From Bacteroidota bacterium (GTDB taxonomy: Bacteria > Bacteroidota > Bacteroidia > Cytophagales > Cyclobacteriaceae), in NCBI GenBank assembly GCA_023417785.1, contig JAEZEH010000053.1, positions 124,001 through 188,000 of the forward strand: a DNA stretch of 64,000 nucleotides, given 5' to 3'. The notes beneath the pieces were generated by a model, which did not search any database, was not told the origin of the DNA, and saw only the letters and a program-made list of their open reading frames with translations. Made by a program: the position numbers and the translations under genes. Below, piece by piece: positions 1-8,979 of the stretch (positions are counted from its first letter, which is position 1; each line of letters opens with the position of its first letter).

Positions 1-208
1 GCTTAATCACACTCTCAAGCCGCATAAGCGATCCGACCTTTAGCGTGTTCACTTCATGAGAGCAATATATTCCAAATGGGACATCTGAAGACTCCAGGTC
101 CTGTAGAAGCTGGCGATACCGGGGCTCAAAGATATGCAGCGGAACCAACTCTCCCGGTATTGGAAGGATGGCCAGTGGGAACATTGGAATACGAACAGTT
201 TTCTCCAT
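1..208 (-). CDS. Lon substrate-binding (LON N-terminal) domain protein, partial
   Basis: The reading frame runs from an ATG at 208 off the left edge, so only the first 69 residues are present. The N-terminus reads MEKTVRIPMFPLAILPIPGE and continues with a PLHIFEPRYRQL segment, the hallmark start of the LON substrate-binding domain found in Lon protease and in stand-alone proteins of about 200 residues. Stand-alone versions lack the ATPase and protease domains, and their role is poorly defined. Whether this copy is stand-alone or full Lon cannot be decided here; starting directly with the domain fits either. It lies 30 bp downstream of apt on the same strand and may be co-transcribed with it. 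Confidence 0.8.
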   Translation of the reverse strand, partial: MEKTVRIPMFPLAILPIPGELVPLHIFEPRYRQLLQDLESSDVPFGIYCSHEVNTLKVGSLMRLESVIK

Positions 209-238
209 AAAGGTTTAACACCTGAAACGTTAAAATGA

Positions 239-772
239 TTAATACTCAACCAAATAATGTGGACTTAGCCCGAACTGTTTAGTCAGAAGATCCTCTCCAG
301 GCAGGAAACTCAGGTTGATGAGGAAAGAGAAACCAATTAGTTCCGCATTGAAGTTTCGAACTAACTGTCCGGCGGCCGCAGCAGTCCCACCTGTGGCGAG
401 CACATCATCGTGAACAAGTACTTTCCAGCCGGGTTCGATCGCGTCGTCATGTACTTCAATCGATGCGTTGCCATATTCAAGAGAGTATTCAATCGATCTG
501 GTTTTATACGGTAGTTTACCAGCCTTTCTCACGGGTACAAACCGGCAATTCAATTCATGAGCAAGGACTGAGCCGAAGATAAAACCCCGTGCCTCAACGG
601 CAGCAATGGCATCGATGCGCACGCCTTCCAGCCGCGAGACCATCGCGGCAGTGACCTCCCGAAACAATACCGGGTTACTCAACAGAGGTGTAATATCCTT
701 GAATACAACACCTGGTTTAGGATAATCGTTGACATCCCGGATTGACTTTTTGATTTTTTCTTCGAGCACCAT
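239..772 (-). CDS. apt: Adenine phosphoribosyltransferase
   Basis: Cytosolic purine-salvage enzyme that makes AMP from adenine and PRPP. The 177 residues match the usual family length. The early segment YPKPGVVFKDITPLL (about 17-31) is typical of Apt, and the PRPP-binding loop HDDVLATGGTA (121-131) is intact. AVEARGFIFG (58-67) is the conserved substrate-side segment. The ATG at 772 lies 84 bp from the divergent ABC transporter gene, so a promoter for each direction must sit in that short gap. The LON-domain gene follows 30 bp downstream. Confidence 0.95.
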   Translation of the reverse strand: MVLEEKIKKSIRDVNDYPKPGVVFKDITPLLSNPVLFREVTAAMVSRLEGVRIDAIAAVEARGFIFGSVLAHELNCRFVPVRKAGKLPYKTRSIEYSLEYGNASIEVHDDAIEPGWKVLVHDDVLATGGTAAAAGQLVRNFNAELIGFSFLINLSFLPGEDLLTKQFGLSPHYLVEY

Positions 773-856
773 AATAATTGCAACTTTTTCCCGCCTTGCT
801 GAAACATTATCGACAGGAACCTTACTAATATACCGATATAAACATAGTGAAACGAA

Positions 857-1489
857 ATGCTCCAGTTACTCAATTTTGAAAAAAATTACGGAACGAAGCG
901 TATAATAACCGTGGAGTCAATGTCGTTCCACGCGGGGGTGTACTGGATTCGTGGGGCTAATGGCTCAGGAAAGTCTACGCTGTTCAAAGCATTAGCAGGC
1001 CTGATTCCCTGCAAAGGAAAGGTATTGCTCGACGATAACATCTCCCTGCACGAGCATCCCGTCGAGTATCGTCGAAGAGTAAATTTTTCAGAAGCTGAAC
1101 CCCTGTATCCGTCCTTTCTGACAGGTAAAGAAATCTTCAACTTCGCAGCTCATGCAAAGTCAGTCACAGCGAACCGGCAAGAAGAAATTATTGAACGATT
1201 CGGCATCGGTCAATTTTTAAAGCAACCCTGCGGAACATATTCCAGCGGGATGACAAAACGCCTTTCCCTTGCGATCGCGTTTCTTGGTACGCCTCAGGTT
1301 ATTATTCTCGACGAACCCTTGATCACATTGGATGCAGGCATCAGGGACACATTGACGACGTTGATGAAAAATATGCTTCCTGAAAAAAGAGTCGTATTCC
1401 TGCTATCGTCTCATGAACATCTTACGGACTCGTACTTACCAATAGCCAACTCGTTAGTAATTGACAACCATACGCTCAACCCTGTGTGA
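857..1489 (+). CDS. ABC transporter ATP-binding protein
   Basis: A 210-residue cytoplasmic ATPase subunit. Walker A GANGSGKST (33-41), an ABC signature variant SSGMTKRLSLA (129-139, glycine kept, Q replaced by T) and Walker B VIILDEP (148-154) are all visible. It is short and closest in style to CcmA/ABC-2-type ATPases. The stop overlaps the GTG start of the following permease by four bases (GTGA), so the two are probably translationally coupled and form one transporter. The substrate is unknown. A ccmA-like heme-export ATPase was considered, but no other ccm gene is nearby. Confidence 0.85.
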   Translation: MLQLLNFEKNYGTKRIITVESMSFHAGVYWIRGANGSGKSTLFKALAGLIPCKGKVLLDDNISLHEHPVEYRRRVNFSEAEPLYPSFLTGKEIFNFAAHAKSVTANRQEEIIERFGIGQFLKQPCGTYSSGMTKRLSLAIAFLGTPQVIILDEPLITLDAGIRDTLTTLMKNMLPEKRVVFLLSSHEHLTDSYLPIANSLVIDNHTLNPV

Positions 1490-2583
1490 ATTCATCTGCC
1501 ATTATACTGAGTAAAGTATTCGCTGTTGAGTTCTTCCGGCGAAACGCTTCTTTGTTTATGCTGCTCCTTCTGTTTGCTGCAGGATTTATGCGCAGCATCG
1601 ACCACATCATCCTCGCCGTTTACTTAACGAGCTCAGTACAATTTCTCATGATACCCATCATGATCTGGACAGCTTATCTTCTATACGTAATTAGTTTTAA
1701 TACTAAACTCCTTACACTTTCTGAAAACTCATTTGCGGTTGATTTCATATTGGTACCAACGGCTCAACAGTGGGCTTCAGCCATATATGTTGCTGCGATT
1801 CAGCTTTTACCAAATTTCATATACGGTTTCTTTTTGATCATCATTAGTTTCAGAAACGATAAGTCTTCTTCGGCACTTTTGATTTTTTTTGTTCTGCCGA
1901 GTCAGCTTTTAATAGCAGCCTCTCTCCTGAAAAGAAAGCTTATCCGGCCTGACTTCGAGCAAAGGGTCGGATTTGTTACCCAATGGATTTCAGAAAATCT
2001 CGTCCGACCCTTTGCAGTGATTTGTGTGGAGTGGTCGATACGACGACAGCCGCTCCAAAGTATCGGACTTAAAGTTGTTGGTCTGGCGCTGATTTGGATC
2101 ACGTTATACCTGTTCGAGACCGACACATATGATCTGAGACTTGCCGGGCTCGGCGTGACGTTTGCTTTTGCCTTGAACATTGCCTTTGTTTTTGCCGCGC
2201 ATAAATTTATCGCAAGAGAATTTCCACTTTTGCGTCAGATGCCTTTCTCGCTGCTCCAGCGGTGGTTTCGAATACTTTTGACACTTGTGATCTTCACCGC
2301 ACCGGAGTTAGTCGTTCTGATTCGCAACATACCCGAACAATACAATCTTGCACACAGTCTGCTGCTTTACATTTTCGGTCTTTCCATCAACGTCCTAATT
2401 TTCACTTTCCTTTTTGCACGCAACGGCCTGCCTGAAAAGTCGATGCCGGGCATATACGCGTTCATCATATTCACCTTCTTTTCGGTGCTAGGTGGAATAG
2501 CTCCTGGATTGCTAACTGCGGTAAACGCAGCACTATCCTTTTTGATGATGGGGCTGTTTTACTACCGTTATGAGCCGGATTAA
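1486..2583 (+). CDS. Multi-pass membrane protein, putative ABC-2-type permease
   Basis: A 365-residue, very hydrophobic protein with about nine or ten predicted membrane spans and no recognisable extracellular domain. The GTG start at 1486 lies inside the stop of the ATPase gene, which argues that it is the membrane partner of that ATPase. I do not recognise a specific family. It lacks the long periplasmic loop of FtsX/MacB permeases, and its compact span-rich layout fits an ABC-2-type exporter. It converges with hutI, leaving only 4 bp between the stops. Confidence 0.6.
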   Translation: MNSSAIILSKVFAVEFFRRNASLFMLLLLFAAGFMRSIDHIILAVYLTSSVQFLMIPIMIWTAYLLYVISFNTKLLTLSENSFAVDFILVPTAQQWASAIYVAAIQLLPNFIYGFFLIIISFRNDKSSSALLIFFVLPSQLLIAASLLKRKLIRPDFEQRVGFVTQWISENLVRPFAVICVEWSIRRQPLQSIGLKVVGLALIWITLYLFETDTYDLRLAGLGVTFAFALNIAFVFAAHKFIAREFPLLRQMPFSLLQRWFRILLTLVIFTAPELVVLIRNIPEQYNLAHSLLLYIFGLSINVLIFTFLFARNGLPEKSMPGIYAFIIFTFFSVLGGIAPGLLTAVNAALSFLMMGLFYYRYEPD

Positions 2584-2587
2584 CTGA

Positions 2588-3826
2588 TCAGGAAGTAATG
2601 ACTTTACCGCGGAGGATCACCTTATCTATCAGCTGTGAACCAAACGCATAAGGCAGGTAGGCTATTGATGGGACGGGCTTTGTAATAAAGACGCTAGCAG
2701 CTTTTCCACGGGTAATGCTCCCATACTCCTGCTGCAGGCCGAGCGCACACGCTGCGTTTACAGTAACCGCGTTAAATGCTTCCTCCGGGGTAAGTCTCAT
2801 GCGAATACACGCCAGGGCCACCATCTGCATCATGTTCCCTGTAGGTGAGCTTCCCGGGTTGAAATCACTGGCAATGACCAGAGGCACTCCCGCGTCAATC
2901 AGCCTTCTTCCGGGGGGCATAGGTAAATTAAGGAAGAACGCCGCGCCGGGCAGGGCGGTTGCGAAAACGCCGGAGTTTTTTAGTGCTTCGATTTCTTCAT
3001 CGCCGATGTTTTCAAGATGATCGACGCTGATTGCCCCAACTTTAACACCGACCTGTACGCCACCTGAACGATGAAGTTGATTTGCATGAATACGCGCTTT
3101 CATACCATACTTCATCCCGGCAAGCAGGATCAATTCAGTTTCATCAGGTGAGAAAAACCCATCTTCACAAAAAACATCAATGTAGTCGGCAAGTTGTTCA
3201 GAAGCGACGGCCGGAATCATTTCCTCTACAACTTCCCGTATATACGCCGGTTTGGATTTCCCGGACGGGACCGCATGCGCACCAAGGAAGGTTGTTTTTA
3301 CAGCCAGAGCGGTATGCGAGTTAAGTCGACGCGCTACCCGAAGCATTTTAAGTTCACCTTCAAGTGTAAGACCATATCCGCTCTTGATTTCGACGGCGCC
3401 TGTTCCGGTTGACGCGATTTCGTTCATGCGTTTAGCGGCACTTTCGAACAATTCGTCTTCTGATGTATCGGCAAGCTTTCGGGCAGAGTTCAGAATTCCC
3501 CCTCCTTTGGCAGCGATCTCCGCGTAGGATGCGCCACGGATCTTCATTACAAATTCATCCTCGCGGCTGGCTGGAAAAATCAAATGCGTATGCGCATCAA
3601 CCATTGTCGGAAAAACAAACGAGTCTGCTGCATCTATAACCTCAGTCGCAGAATGATCTGATAATTCGGACATAGTGCCGTAGTCAGCAATCCGTCCGTT
3701 TTTCAAACGAAGAAAGGCATCATGAAGAAGTGGCAGATGCTGCATGCTGTCACCCATTAGGGGCGCGAGCGGCTCATCACGAACCTGCACCAGGGCTTTG
3801 ATGTTTGTGATCAGGATGTCGTCCAC
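2588..3826 (-). CDS. hutI: Imidazolonepropionase
   Basis: Amidohydrolase that opens 4-imidazolone-5-propanoate to N-formimino-L-glutamate, the third step of histidine degradation. The 412 residues match the family length. The metal-binding motif DAHTHL (H79 and H81) is intact, and the late SDFNPGSSPTGNM segment is characteristic of HutI. The start is GTG at 3826; no ATG lies close by in frame. No other histidine-utilisation gene (hutH, hutU, formimidoylglutamase) is visible in the window, so the pathway must be completed elsewhere or the gene stands alone. Confidence 0.95.
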   Translation of the reverse strand: MDDILITNIKALVQVRDEPLAPLMGDSMQHLPLLHDAFLRLKNGRIADYGTMSELSDHSATEVIDAADSFVFPTMVDAHTHLIFPASREDEFVMKIRGASYAEIAAKGGGILNSARKLADTSEDELFESAAKRMNEIASTGTGAVEIKSGYGLTLEGELKMLRVARRLNSHTALAVKTTFLGAHAVPSGKSKPAYIREVVEEMIPAVASEQLADYIDVFCEDGFFSPDETELILLAGMKYGMKARIHANQLHRSGGVQVGVKVGAISVDHLENIGDEEIEALKNSGVFATALPGAAFFLNLPMPPGRRLIDAGVPLVIASDFNPGSSPTGNMMQMVALACIRMRLTPEEAFNAVTVNAACALGLQQEYGSITRGKAASVFITKPVPSIAYLPYAFGSQLIDKVILRGKVITS

Positions 3827-3873
3827 GCTGCAATAACGCAGTAATCATGGATTAAGCCAATGGCCAACTTGTG

Positions 3874-4962
3874 TTATTTCCCGAAGGATTCGACTTTGTA
3901 GTCAAGATTGGTAGCAAAAACCGGGAAGCTGATTTTGGCCATCACATAAAAAGTGCTTCCCAGAATGCTGGGGCGGTAGCCTGCCTCAGCGCCGTAAGCC
4001 CACCCGAGCTGACGATTGAATCGTCCGTCGATGCCGACGCGGAAACCAAATGTTTTCGTTTTGATCGGACTAACCGAATAGGTAGAGGTCTGGCCCAGGA
4101 TTGGATTGCCAAACTCGTCCTTGCGGGTGTAGACAATGTCATCGAGGGAGATAGAAGGCGCGTAGAGCAAATCGAAATAGGTTGTAAGGATAAGGTCATC
4201 CACGCCCTCTTCAAATTTGTCGAAGTTAATCGCGACGTTTCGGATCCAGGTCATTGAGCCGCCGAGGTAAAGACCCTTTGTCGCAATGTTTGTAAAAACA
4301 TGAATGTCCTTCAAATCACCTTCGCGGTCGAACTCCTGTTCCGGGAGCACGTCTTCGGGGTTGGCAATATTCACAAGGCTTGCATTCGTCAGTTTCTGGT
4401 TATCGAGAACGCGGTCGAGATCGGTTGAGCTGTCCCAAAGAATTCCCCCCAGCCTTGCTCCATAGATCTTTCTCACCTTACAGGGAACTTCGGCGTTTAG
4501 CGGAACCCGCGCAGCCCATTTATTTCCTTTGTAGCTGTTTTTATAAAGAAACATCTTAGTCTTGCTGCTTTCCTCAAAGTCTTTGATGTGCCAGGTACCG
4601 CCGATTTCAAAATAATTGAACACTTCAGCACGATTATCAACACTGGTCTGGCTTTCATTCACCGCCTGCGTCCGTGCCAGATCGAAAAATCTCGAGCTGT
4701 AAGTTTTACGGAATTGCGCACGAAAATCGACTTTGTCCTTATGATAATACACCACGTCCATCCCGAAACCGGCGTTGACGTTAGTAACAAACAGTTCCCC
4801 GTAAAGCGGAGTGACGCCGATAAACAATTTGTGAATTGAATACGGCTCGTCATACATCTCTTCGTAGGTCACGGGGGTTTTGTCCTTCCGCTCCCCTTGC
4901 GCAAAAAGCCCGGTTGATGAAACCAGGAACGCAAGAATTATGATCCAAAAGCGATATTTCAT
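3874..4962 (-). CDS. Predicted outer-membrane protein, function unknown
   Basis: 362 residues with a clear signal peptide (about 1-21, ending in a GLFAQ cleavage region). The mature part has alternating hydrophobic and polar stretches typical of a small beta-barrel, and it ends in a beta-strand-like DYKVESFGK tail. I do not recognise a named family; similar uncharacterised barrels are common in Bacteroidota. It sits 47 bp downstream of the hutI start on the same strand but is not obviously linked to it. A 14-base element shared with the upstream region of the sensor gene lies directly before its start codon. Confidence 0.7.
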   Translation of the reverse strand: MKYRFWIIILAFLVSSTGLFAQGERKDKTPVTYEEMYDEPYSIHKLFIGVTPLYGELFVTNVNAGFGMDVVYYHKDKVDFRAQFRKTYSSRFFDLARTQAVNESQTSVDNRAEVFNYFEIGGTWHIKDFEESSKTKMFLYKNSYKGNKWAARVPLNAEVPCKVRKIYGARLGGILWDSSTDLDRVLDNQKLTNASLVNIANPEDVLPEQEFDREGDLKDIHVFTNIATKGLYLGGSMTWIRNVAINFDKFEEGVDDLILTTYFDLLYAPSISLDDIVYTRKDEFGNPILGQTSTYSVSPIKTKTFGFRVGIDGRFNRQLGWAYGAEAGYRPSILGSTFYVMAKISFPVFATNLDYKVESFGK

Positions 4963-4967
4963 GCTTA

Positions 4968-4981
4968 AAAAGTTAGGGATA
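4968..4981 (-). repeat. 14-base element shared with 7563-7576
   Basis: The 14-mer TATCCCTAACTTTT (minus strand) lies 5 bp upstream of the ATG of the outer-membrane protein gene and recurs exactly at 7563-7576, upstream of the sensor gene. It contains TAACTTTT, one base from the Bacteroidota -7 consensus TAnnTTTG, so it may be a promoter core or regulator site. Two copies alone do not prove function. Confidence 0.35.
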
Positions 4982-5068
4982 CTGTAGTAAAAGTAATATT
5001 TCTCCCACTAAAACCCGTTGCTCGTACAGTATGAGACCGACAGATGTAATACTTAAGCGAAGAATGCA

Positions 5069-7525
5069 TTAGTTTCGACCTTCCTGAAGTTTGGTTTTCA
5101 GCATTTCAAGCTCTTTCAGCTTTGCCTCTACTTCGGATTCCTTCAATTTCCTTTGAGTAATGTCTTCAAACATACCGAGAACAGCCACAACTTCCCCGTC
5201 CTGATTCATTACCGGCACTTTGCTCGTAAGTACCCACGATTCAACTCCCTCGCTGTTGATATTTCGCTCCTCCTGATCAATTGTGGCTTTTTTGCTGTTC
5301 ATCACCGCCATGTCATCGGCGCGATATAATTCTGCATGCTCTTTCCAGGGCATCTCAAAATCGGTTTTTCCAATCATCTCGAGATGCGACTTCATACCGG
5401 CCACATTCGCAAACTTGCGGTTGCACCCCTGGATTCGCAGGTCGCGGTCTTTCCAGAACACGGCGCGTGGCAGGTTGTCGATAATCGTTTGAAGCGTTTT
5501 CTGTGCATCGCTTAAATCTTTGATCATGGAATTGATACGCACTGTATTTAGCGTAACGGTGATGATATCGGCACAAGACTTAAGAAACTCAATAAAATCA
5601 TCGGTGAAGTCCACCTGGCGATATTGATTTTCGAGAGACACGTATCCGGCCAGTTTTCCGTCCGAGAAGAACGGCACGGCCGCAAAAGACTGGACTCCCA
5701 GTGGGCCAAGATAATCAATCCCAAGCTCCTGCATTATCTTGTCAGACGCTACATCTGACGCCCTGATAATTCGCTCCCGTTTTACTTCCGTCATGAAAGC
5801 CGGATATTTGTCGATTCTGATCTCCGAACCTGTTTCAAATGAAGACCGCTCGTGAACGTAAGTTTTCTCAGAAGTCAGGGTTTCAGTTTCCTTATGATAT
5901 AGCCAGATCGTAGTTCGCGAACATTCAAGTTGTCGACCTATAGAACCCGTAATACTTTCAAGAGATTTGTTCCAATCACCTTTTAAAATCTCTTCCGATT
6001 TGGAAAGTGTCAATACGATCTGGCGATTCTGATTATTAAATTCGTTTCTCTTCTTTTCGCCTTCGAGCATCTCCTGAATATGCTTTTCCTTCCTTCGCAT
6101 CTCTTCCTGAGTCGCCTCAAGTTCCTCCATATTCTGGCGCATTTCTTCTTCCTGTGCACGCATTTCTTCGGCCTGCTGCTGAGTTTTCTCAAGCAAAACC
6201 CTCGTGCTTTCGTTGATGCGGACACTCGAAATTGTCGATGCAATTGTTTCCGCCAGTTTTTCTACCAGCTCAATTTCATATTCCTCGTATGCATTGAACG
6301 AAGCTAGTTCAAGCACGCCAAAAATACTTTCGTTCACGCGTAGCGGGACAATCAGTAGCGCATTTGGATTTGAGCCACCCAGACCTGACGTGATCGAAAC
6401 ATATTCCTGCGGAACCTCCAGCAGATAGATTCTTTCCCCTTCAAGAAAACACTGACCGACGAGACCTTCTCCTATGGTTACCCTTTTGCTTAGGTATTTC
6501 TTTCTTTCAAACGCGTAACAAGCCACCAACTCGAGGTGCTTATCGGATTCCTGGTCTTCGTTCAATAGAAAAAGGCCACCCTGGTTACTCTCGGTATATT
6601 TCACCACGAACCGCAGAATACTGTCGTATAATTCTGTCGTGCTTGATGTGCTTGCCCTGAGGATTTCGCCAATCTGCGCGAGGCCTGACGTCGACCAGTT
6701 TCTTCGCCGGTCATTTTCGGCATTTTCGCGAAGTTTGTCACGCATGGTGAGCAGCGTCGAGGAAAGATTGTTATCACCCTGAAGCTGCAGCTCAATTGAG
6801 AAGTCTCCGGCCGAGATGGATTCAATAAAAGCTGAAACTGATTTTGCTGACTCCGCCTGTTCCTCCATCCGGCTTGCATTCTGATCGACAACTCTTTCAT
6901 TACGGTCTTGCAGGCGATACATAACAAATGCAAGAACCATGGACACAGAACACAACGAAAGAATCGAAATCCATGAATAAACACCGAGTCTTGAACGGTC
7001 GGACTTCATGTCGTCATTGACTTTTAATAGTAAACGATCCACCGAAGCCTGGACCTGATCGAAAAGGATGCTGATCTTTTTATCTTCCAGACTAAATACG
7101 GCGGCAACACCTTCGCTTTCCGCAGACACGGTTCTAACCTTACTTCGGGTTTGGGAGGTTCCCAGAACTTTTTCGACGTGAATCAGGGATTCTTTAAGGA
7201 GAATTCGCACCTCCTCACTGTTTTTTTCAAACTTTCCAAGATCGTTAGATTTCCCCTCGTAAGCATCTTTGAGCAACGCAAGGGATGATGTAATTGAAGG
7301 TAAAACGTCGTTTTCAAAACTGACACTCCGGTCGCCGCTGGCAATTTCCTCCATTCCTAGTTGCGCCCGAATTATGCGGTTCTTAACCGTTTCTCCCAGG
7401 GTCAGGTAAGGAAGGCTCTCTTCATACGTGCGAATTGTTTTACGCTCGACGTATCCGACCATAACGGTCAAAATGAGCCCTGTCACCAGGAACAGGAGCG
7501 CGTATTGAATAGCACGTTTTTTCAT
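5069..7525 (-). CDS. Membrane-anchored GAF/PAS sensory protein without kinase domain
   Basis: 818 residues. Order of parts: membrane span about 7-25; extracytoplasmic helical region about 30-180; second span about 182-203; a HAMP-like linker about 204-275; GAF domain about 285-440; a Q/E-rich coiled coil about 440-500; a second GAF-like domain about 515-660; and a PAS/PAC domain about 680-800 (NLPRAVFWKDRDLRIQG, then VLGMFEDITQRK). The protein ends in a short coiled coil. No histidine-kinase, GGDEF, EAL or methyl-accepting region is present. This layout is typical of large Cytophagales sensors that must signal through a partner, but no partner gene is adjacent. Confidence 0.85.
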   Translation of the reverse strand: MKKRAIQYALLFLVTGLILTVMVGYVERKTIRTYEESLPYLTLGETVKNRIIRAQLGMEEIASGDRSVSFENDVLPSITSSLALLKDAYEGKSNDLGKFEKNSEEVRILLKESLIHVEKVLGTSQTRSKVRTVSAESEGVAAVFSLEDKKISILFDQVQASVDRLLLKVNDDMKSDRSRLGVYSWISILSLCSVSMVLAFVMYRLQDRNERVVDQNASRMEEQAESAKSVSAFIESISAGDFSIELQLQGDNNLSSTLLTMRDKLRENAENDRRRNWSTSGLAQIGEILRASTSSTTELYDSILRFVVKYTESNQGGLFLLNEDQESDKHLELVACYAFERKKYLSKRVTIGEGLVGQCFLEGERIYLLEVPQEYVSITSGLGGSNPNALLIVPLRVNESIFGVLELASFNAYEEYEIELVEKLAETIASTISSVRINESTRVLLEKTQQQAEEMRAQEEEMRQNMEELEATQEEMRRKEKHIQEMLEGEKKRNEFNNQNRQIVLTLSKSEEILKGDWNKSLESITGSIGRQLECSRTTIWLYHKETETLTSEKTYVHERSSFETGSEIRIDKYPAFMTEVKRERIIRASDVASDKIMQELGIDYLGPLGVQSFAAVPFFSDGKLAGYVSLENQYRQVDFTDDFIEFLKSCADIITVTLNTVRINSMIKDLSDAQKTLQTIIDNLPRAVFWKDRDLRIQGCNRKFANVAGMKSHLEMIGKTDFEMPWKEHAELYRADDMAVMNSKKATIDQEERNINSEGVESWVLTSKVPVMNQDGEVVAVLGMFEDITQRKLKESEVEAKLKELEMLKTKLQEGRN

Positions 7526-7562
7526 GAATGATTGTAAAGGTCAGTATTAAGAGTCGCAGGCG

Positions 7563-7576
7563 AAAAGTTAGGGATA
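7563..7576 (-). repeat. Second copy of the 14-base element of 4968-4981
   Basis: Exact copy of the element upstream of the outer-membrane protein gene, here 37 bp upstream of the sensor start and in the same orientation relative to the downstream gene. It may mark co-regulated promoters. Confidence 0.35.
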
Positions 7577-7682
7577 TTACCCCTTACGCCGAAACCCCAA
7601 TCTGATCCTAAACCATACACCTGTAGCTTCGACCGGCCTTGCGCTGATCTGTGTGCCCACTCTACTGTTCTGTGGGCGACCT

Positions 7683-8972
7683 TCAGGCCAGAATGCGGAT
7701 AGCCTGATAGTTCGCTTCCAGAATCTCCTCAACGACTTCGTGGGTGATGGCGGCGGAAATAAACATCGCCTCGTACTGGGATGGTGCCAGATAAATTCCC
7801 TGCTGGAGCATAGCCTGAAAATATCTGGCGAAACGATCGGTATCAGAGGTCTTGGCGGTGTCGAAATCAATGACCTTCTGATCGGTAAAAAACAACGTGA
7901 ACATTGATCCCACCTGGTTTACGGTGACCTTGAAACCGGCTTCTGTCCATTGTTTGAGCAGTCCTTTGGCAAGCATTTCCGTTACGGAGGATAATTCCGA
8001 ATACAGAGACGGACGTTGCTGCAGCGCCTTAAGCATGGCAAGCCCTGCTGCCATTGCCAGAGGATTGCCCGACAGCGTTCCTGCCTGATAAACAGGTCCG
8101 GCGGGAGAAACCACATCCATGATTTCTTTTTTACCTCCGTACGCACCTACAGGAAGGCCGCCGCCGATAATCTTGCCGAGGGTAGTAAGGTCTGGCTGAA
8201 TGTTATATAGTTCCTGCGCTCCGCCAATGGCAAGCCTGAAACCCGTCATCACCTCATCAAAAATCAGCACGACTCCATGATCGCTGCACATCTGACGGAG
8301 CCCCTGCAGGTACCCTGGCAAAGGAGGAACACAACCCATGTTTCCGACGACAGGTTCGAGAATTAAGGCAGCAACCTGGCCTTTGTTTTTGTCCAGAGCC
8401 ACCTCAACGGCTTCAAGAGAATTGAACGGAACGATAATCGTATCCTGAGCGGTTCCTCTTGTAACGCCAGGGCTATCGGGTGTGCCCATGGTGAGTGCTC
8501 CGCTGCCTGCGGCTATGAGAAAGCTGTCGCCGTGTCCGTGATAACATCCTTCCATCTTTATGATCTTTTCCCGACCGGTGTATCCACGGGCGACACGTAT
8601 AGCCGACATGGTGGCTTCCGTTCCTGAGTTGACCATACGCACGCGCTCGACCGAAGGTACCATTTCCGTAATGAGCTCAGCCATTTCAACCTCGCGGGCT
8701 GTGGGTGCGCCAAACGAAGGTGATGAGGCAAGTGCTTCCTTCACTGCATCCTCCACATCGGCAAAGGCATGCCCGAGGATCATCGGACCCCAGGAATTGA
8801 TGAGATCTACGTAGGCTTTGTTGTCTTCGTCAAACAGGTACGCCCCTTTGGCGCTTTTCATAAAAACCGGGCTTCCACCGACGGCTCTGAATGCCCGTAC
8901 CGGAGAGTTTACACCACCTGGAATAAACTGTTTTGCTTTCTCGAATAAGGAAGCGCTTTTTGATTTAGACAT
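7683..8972 (-). CDS. hemL: Glutamate-1-semialdehyde 2,1-aminomutase
   Basis: PLP-dependent, cytosolic enzyme that makes 5-aminolevulinate in the C5 heme pathway. The 429 residues match the family. The PLP lysine is K267 in TLGKIIGGGLPVGAYGG, and the NSGTEA (115-120) and CYHGHGDS segments are conserved. The ATG at 8972 follows the stop of the TPR/PBP1 gene by 7 bp, so the two are almost certainly co-transcribed. No other heme gene is adjacent. Confidence 0.97.
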   Translation of the reverse strand: MSKSKSASLFEKAKQFIPGGVNSPVRAFRAVGGSPVFMKSAKGAYLFDEDNKAYVDLINSWGPMILGHAFADVEDAVKEALASSPSFGAPTAREVEMAELITEMVPSVERVRMVNSGTEATMSAIRVARGYTGREKIIKMEGCYHGHGDSFLIAAGSGALTMGTPDSPGVTRGTAQDTIIVPFNSLEAVEVALDKNKGQVAALILEPVVGNMGCVPPLPGYLQGLRQMCSDHGVVLIFDEVMTGFRLAIGGAQELYNIQPDLTTLGKIIGGGLPVGAYGGKKEIMDVVSPAGPVYQAGTLSGNPLAMAAGLAMLKALQQRPSLYSELSSVTEMLAKGLLKQWTEAGFKVTVNQVGSMFTLFFTDQKVIDFDTAKTSDTDRFARYFQAMLQQGIYLAPSQYEAMFISAAITHEVVEEILEANYQAIRILA

Positions 8973-8979
8973 GATGAGG

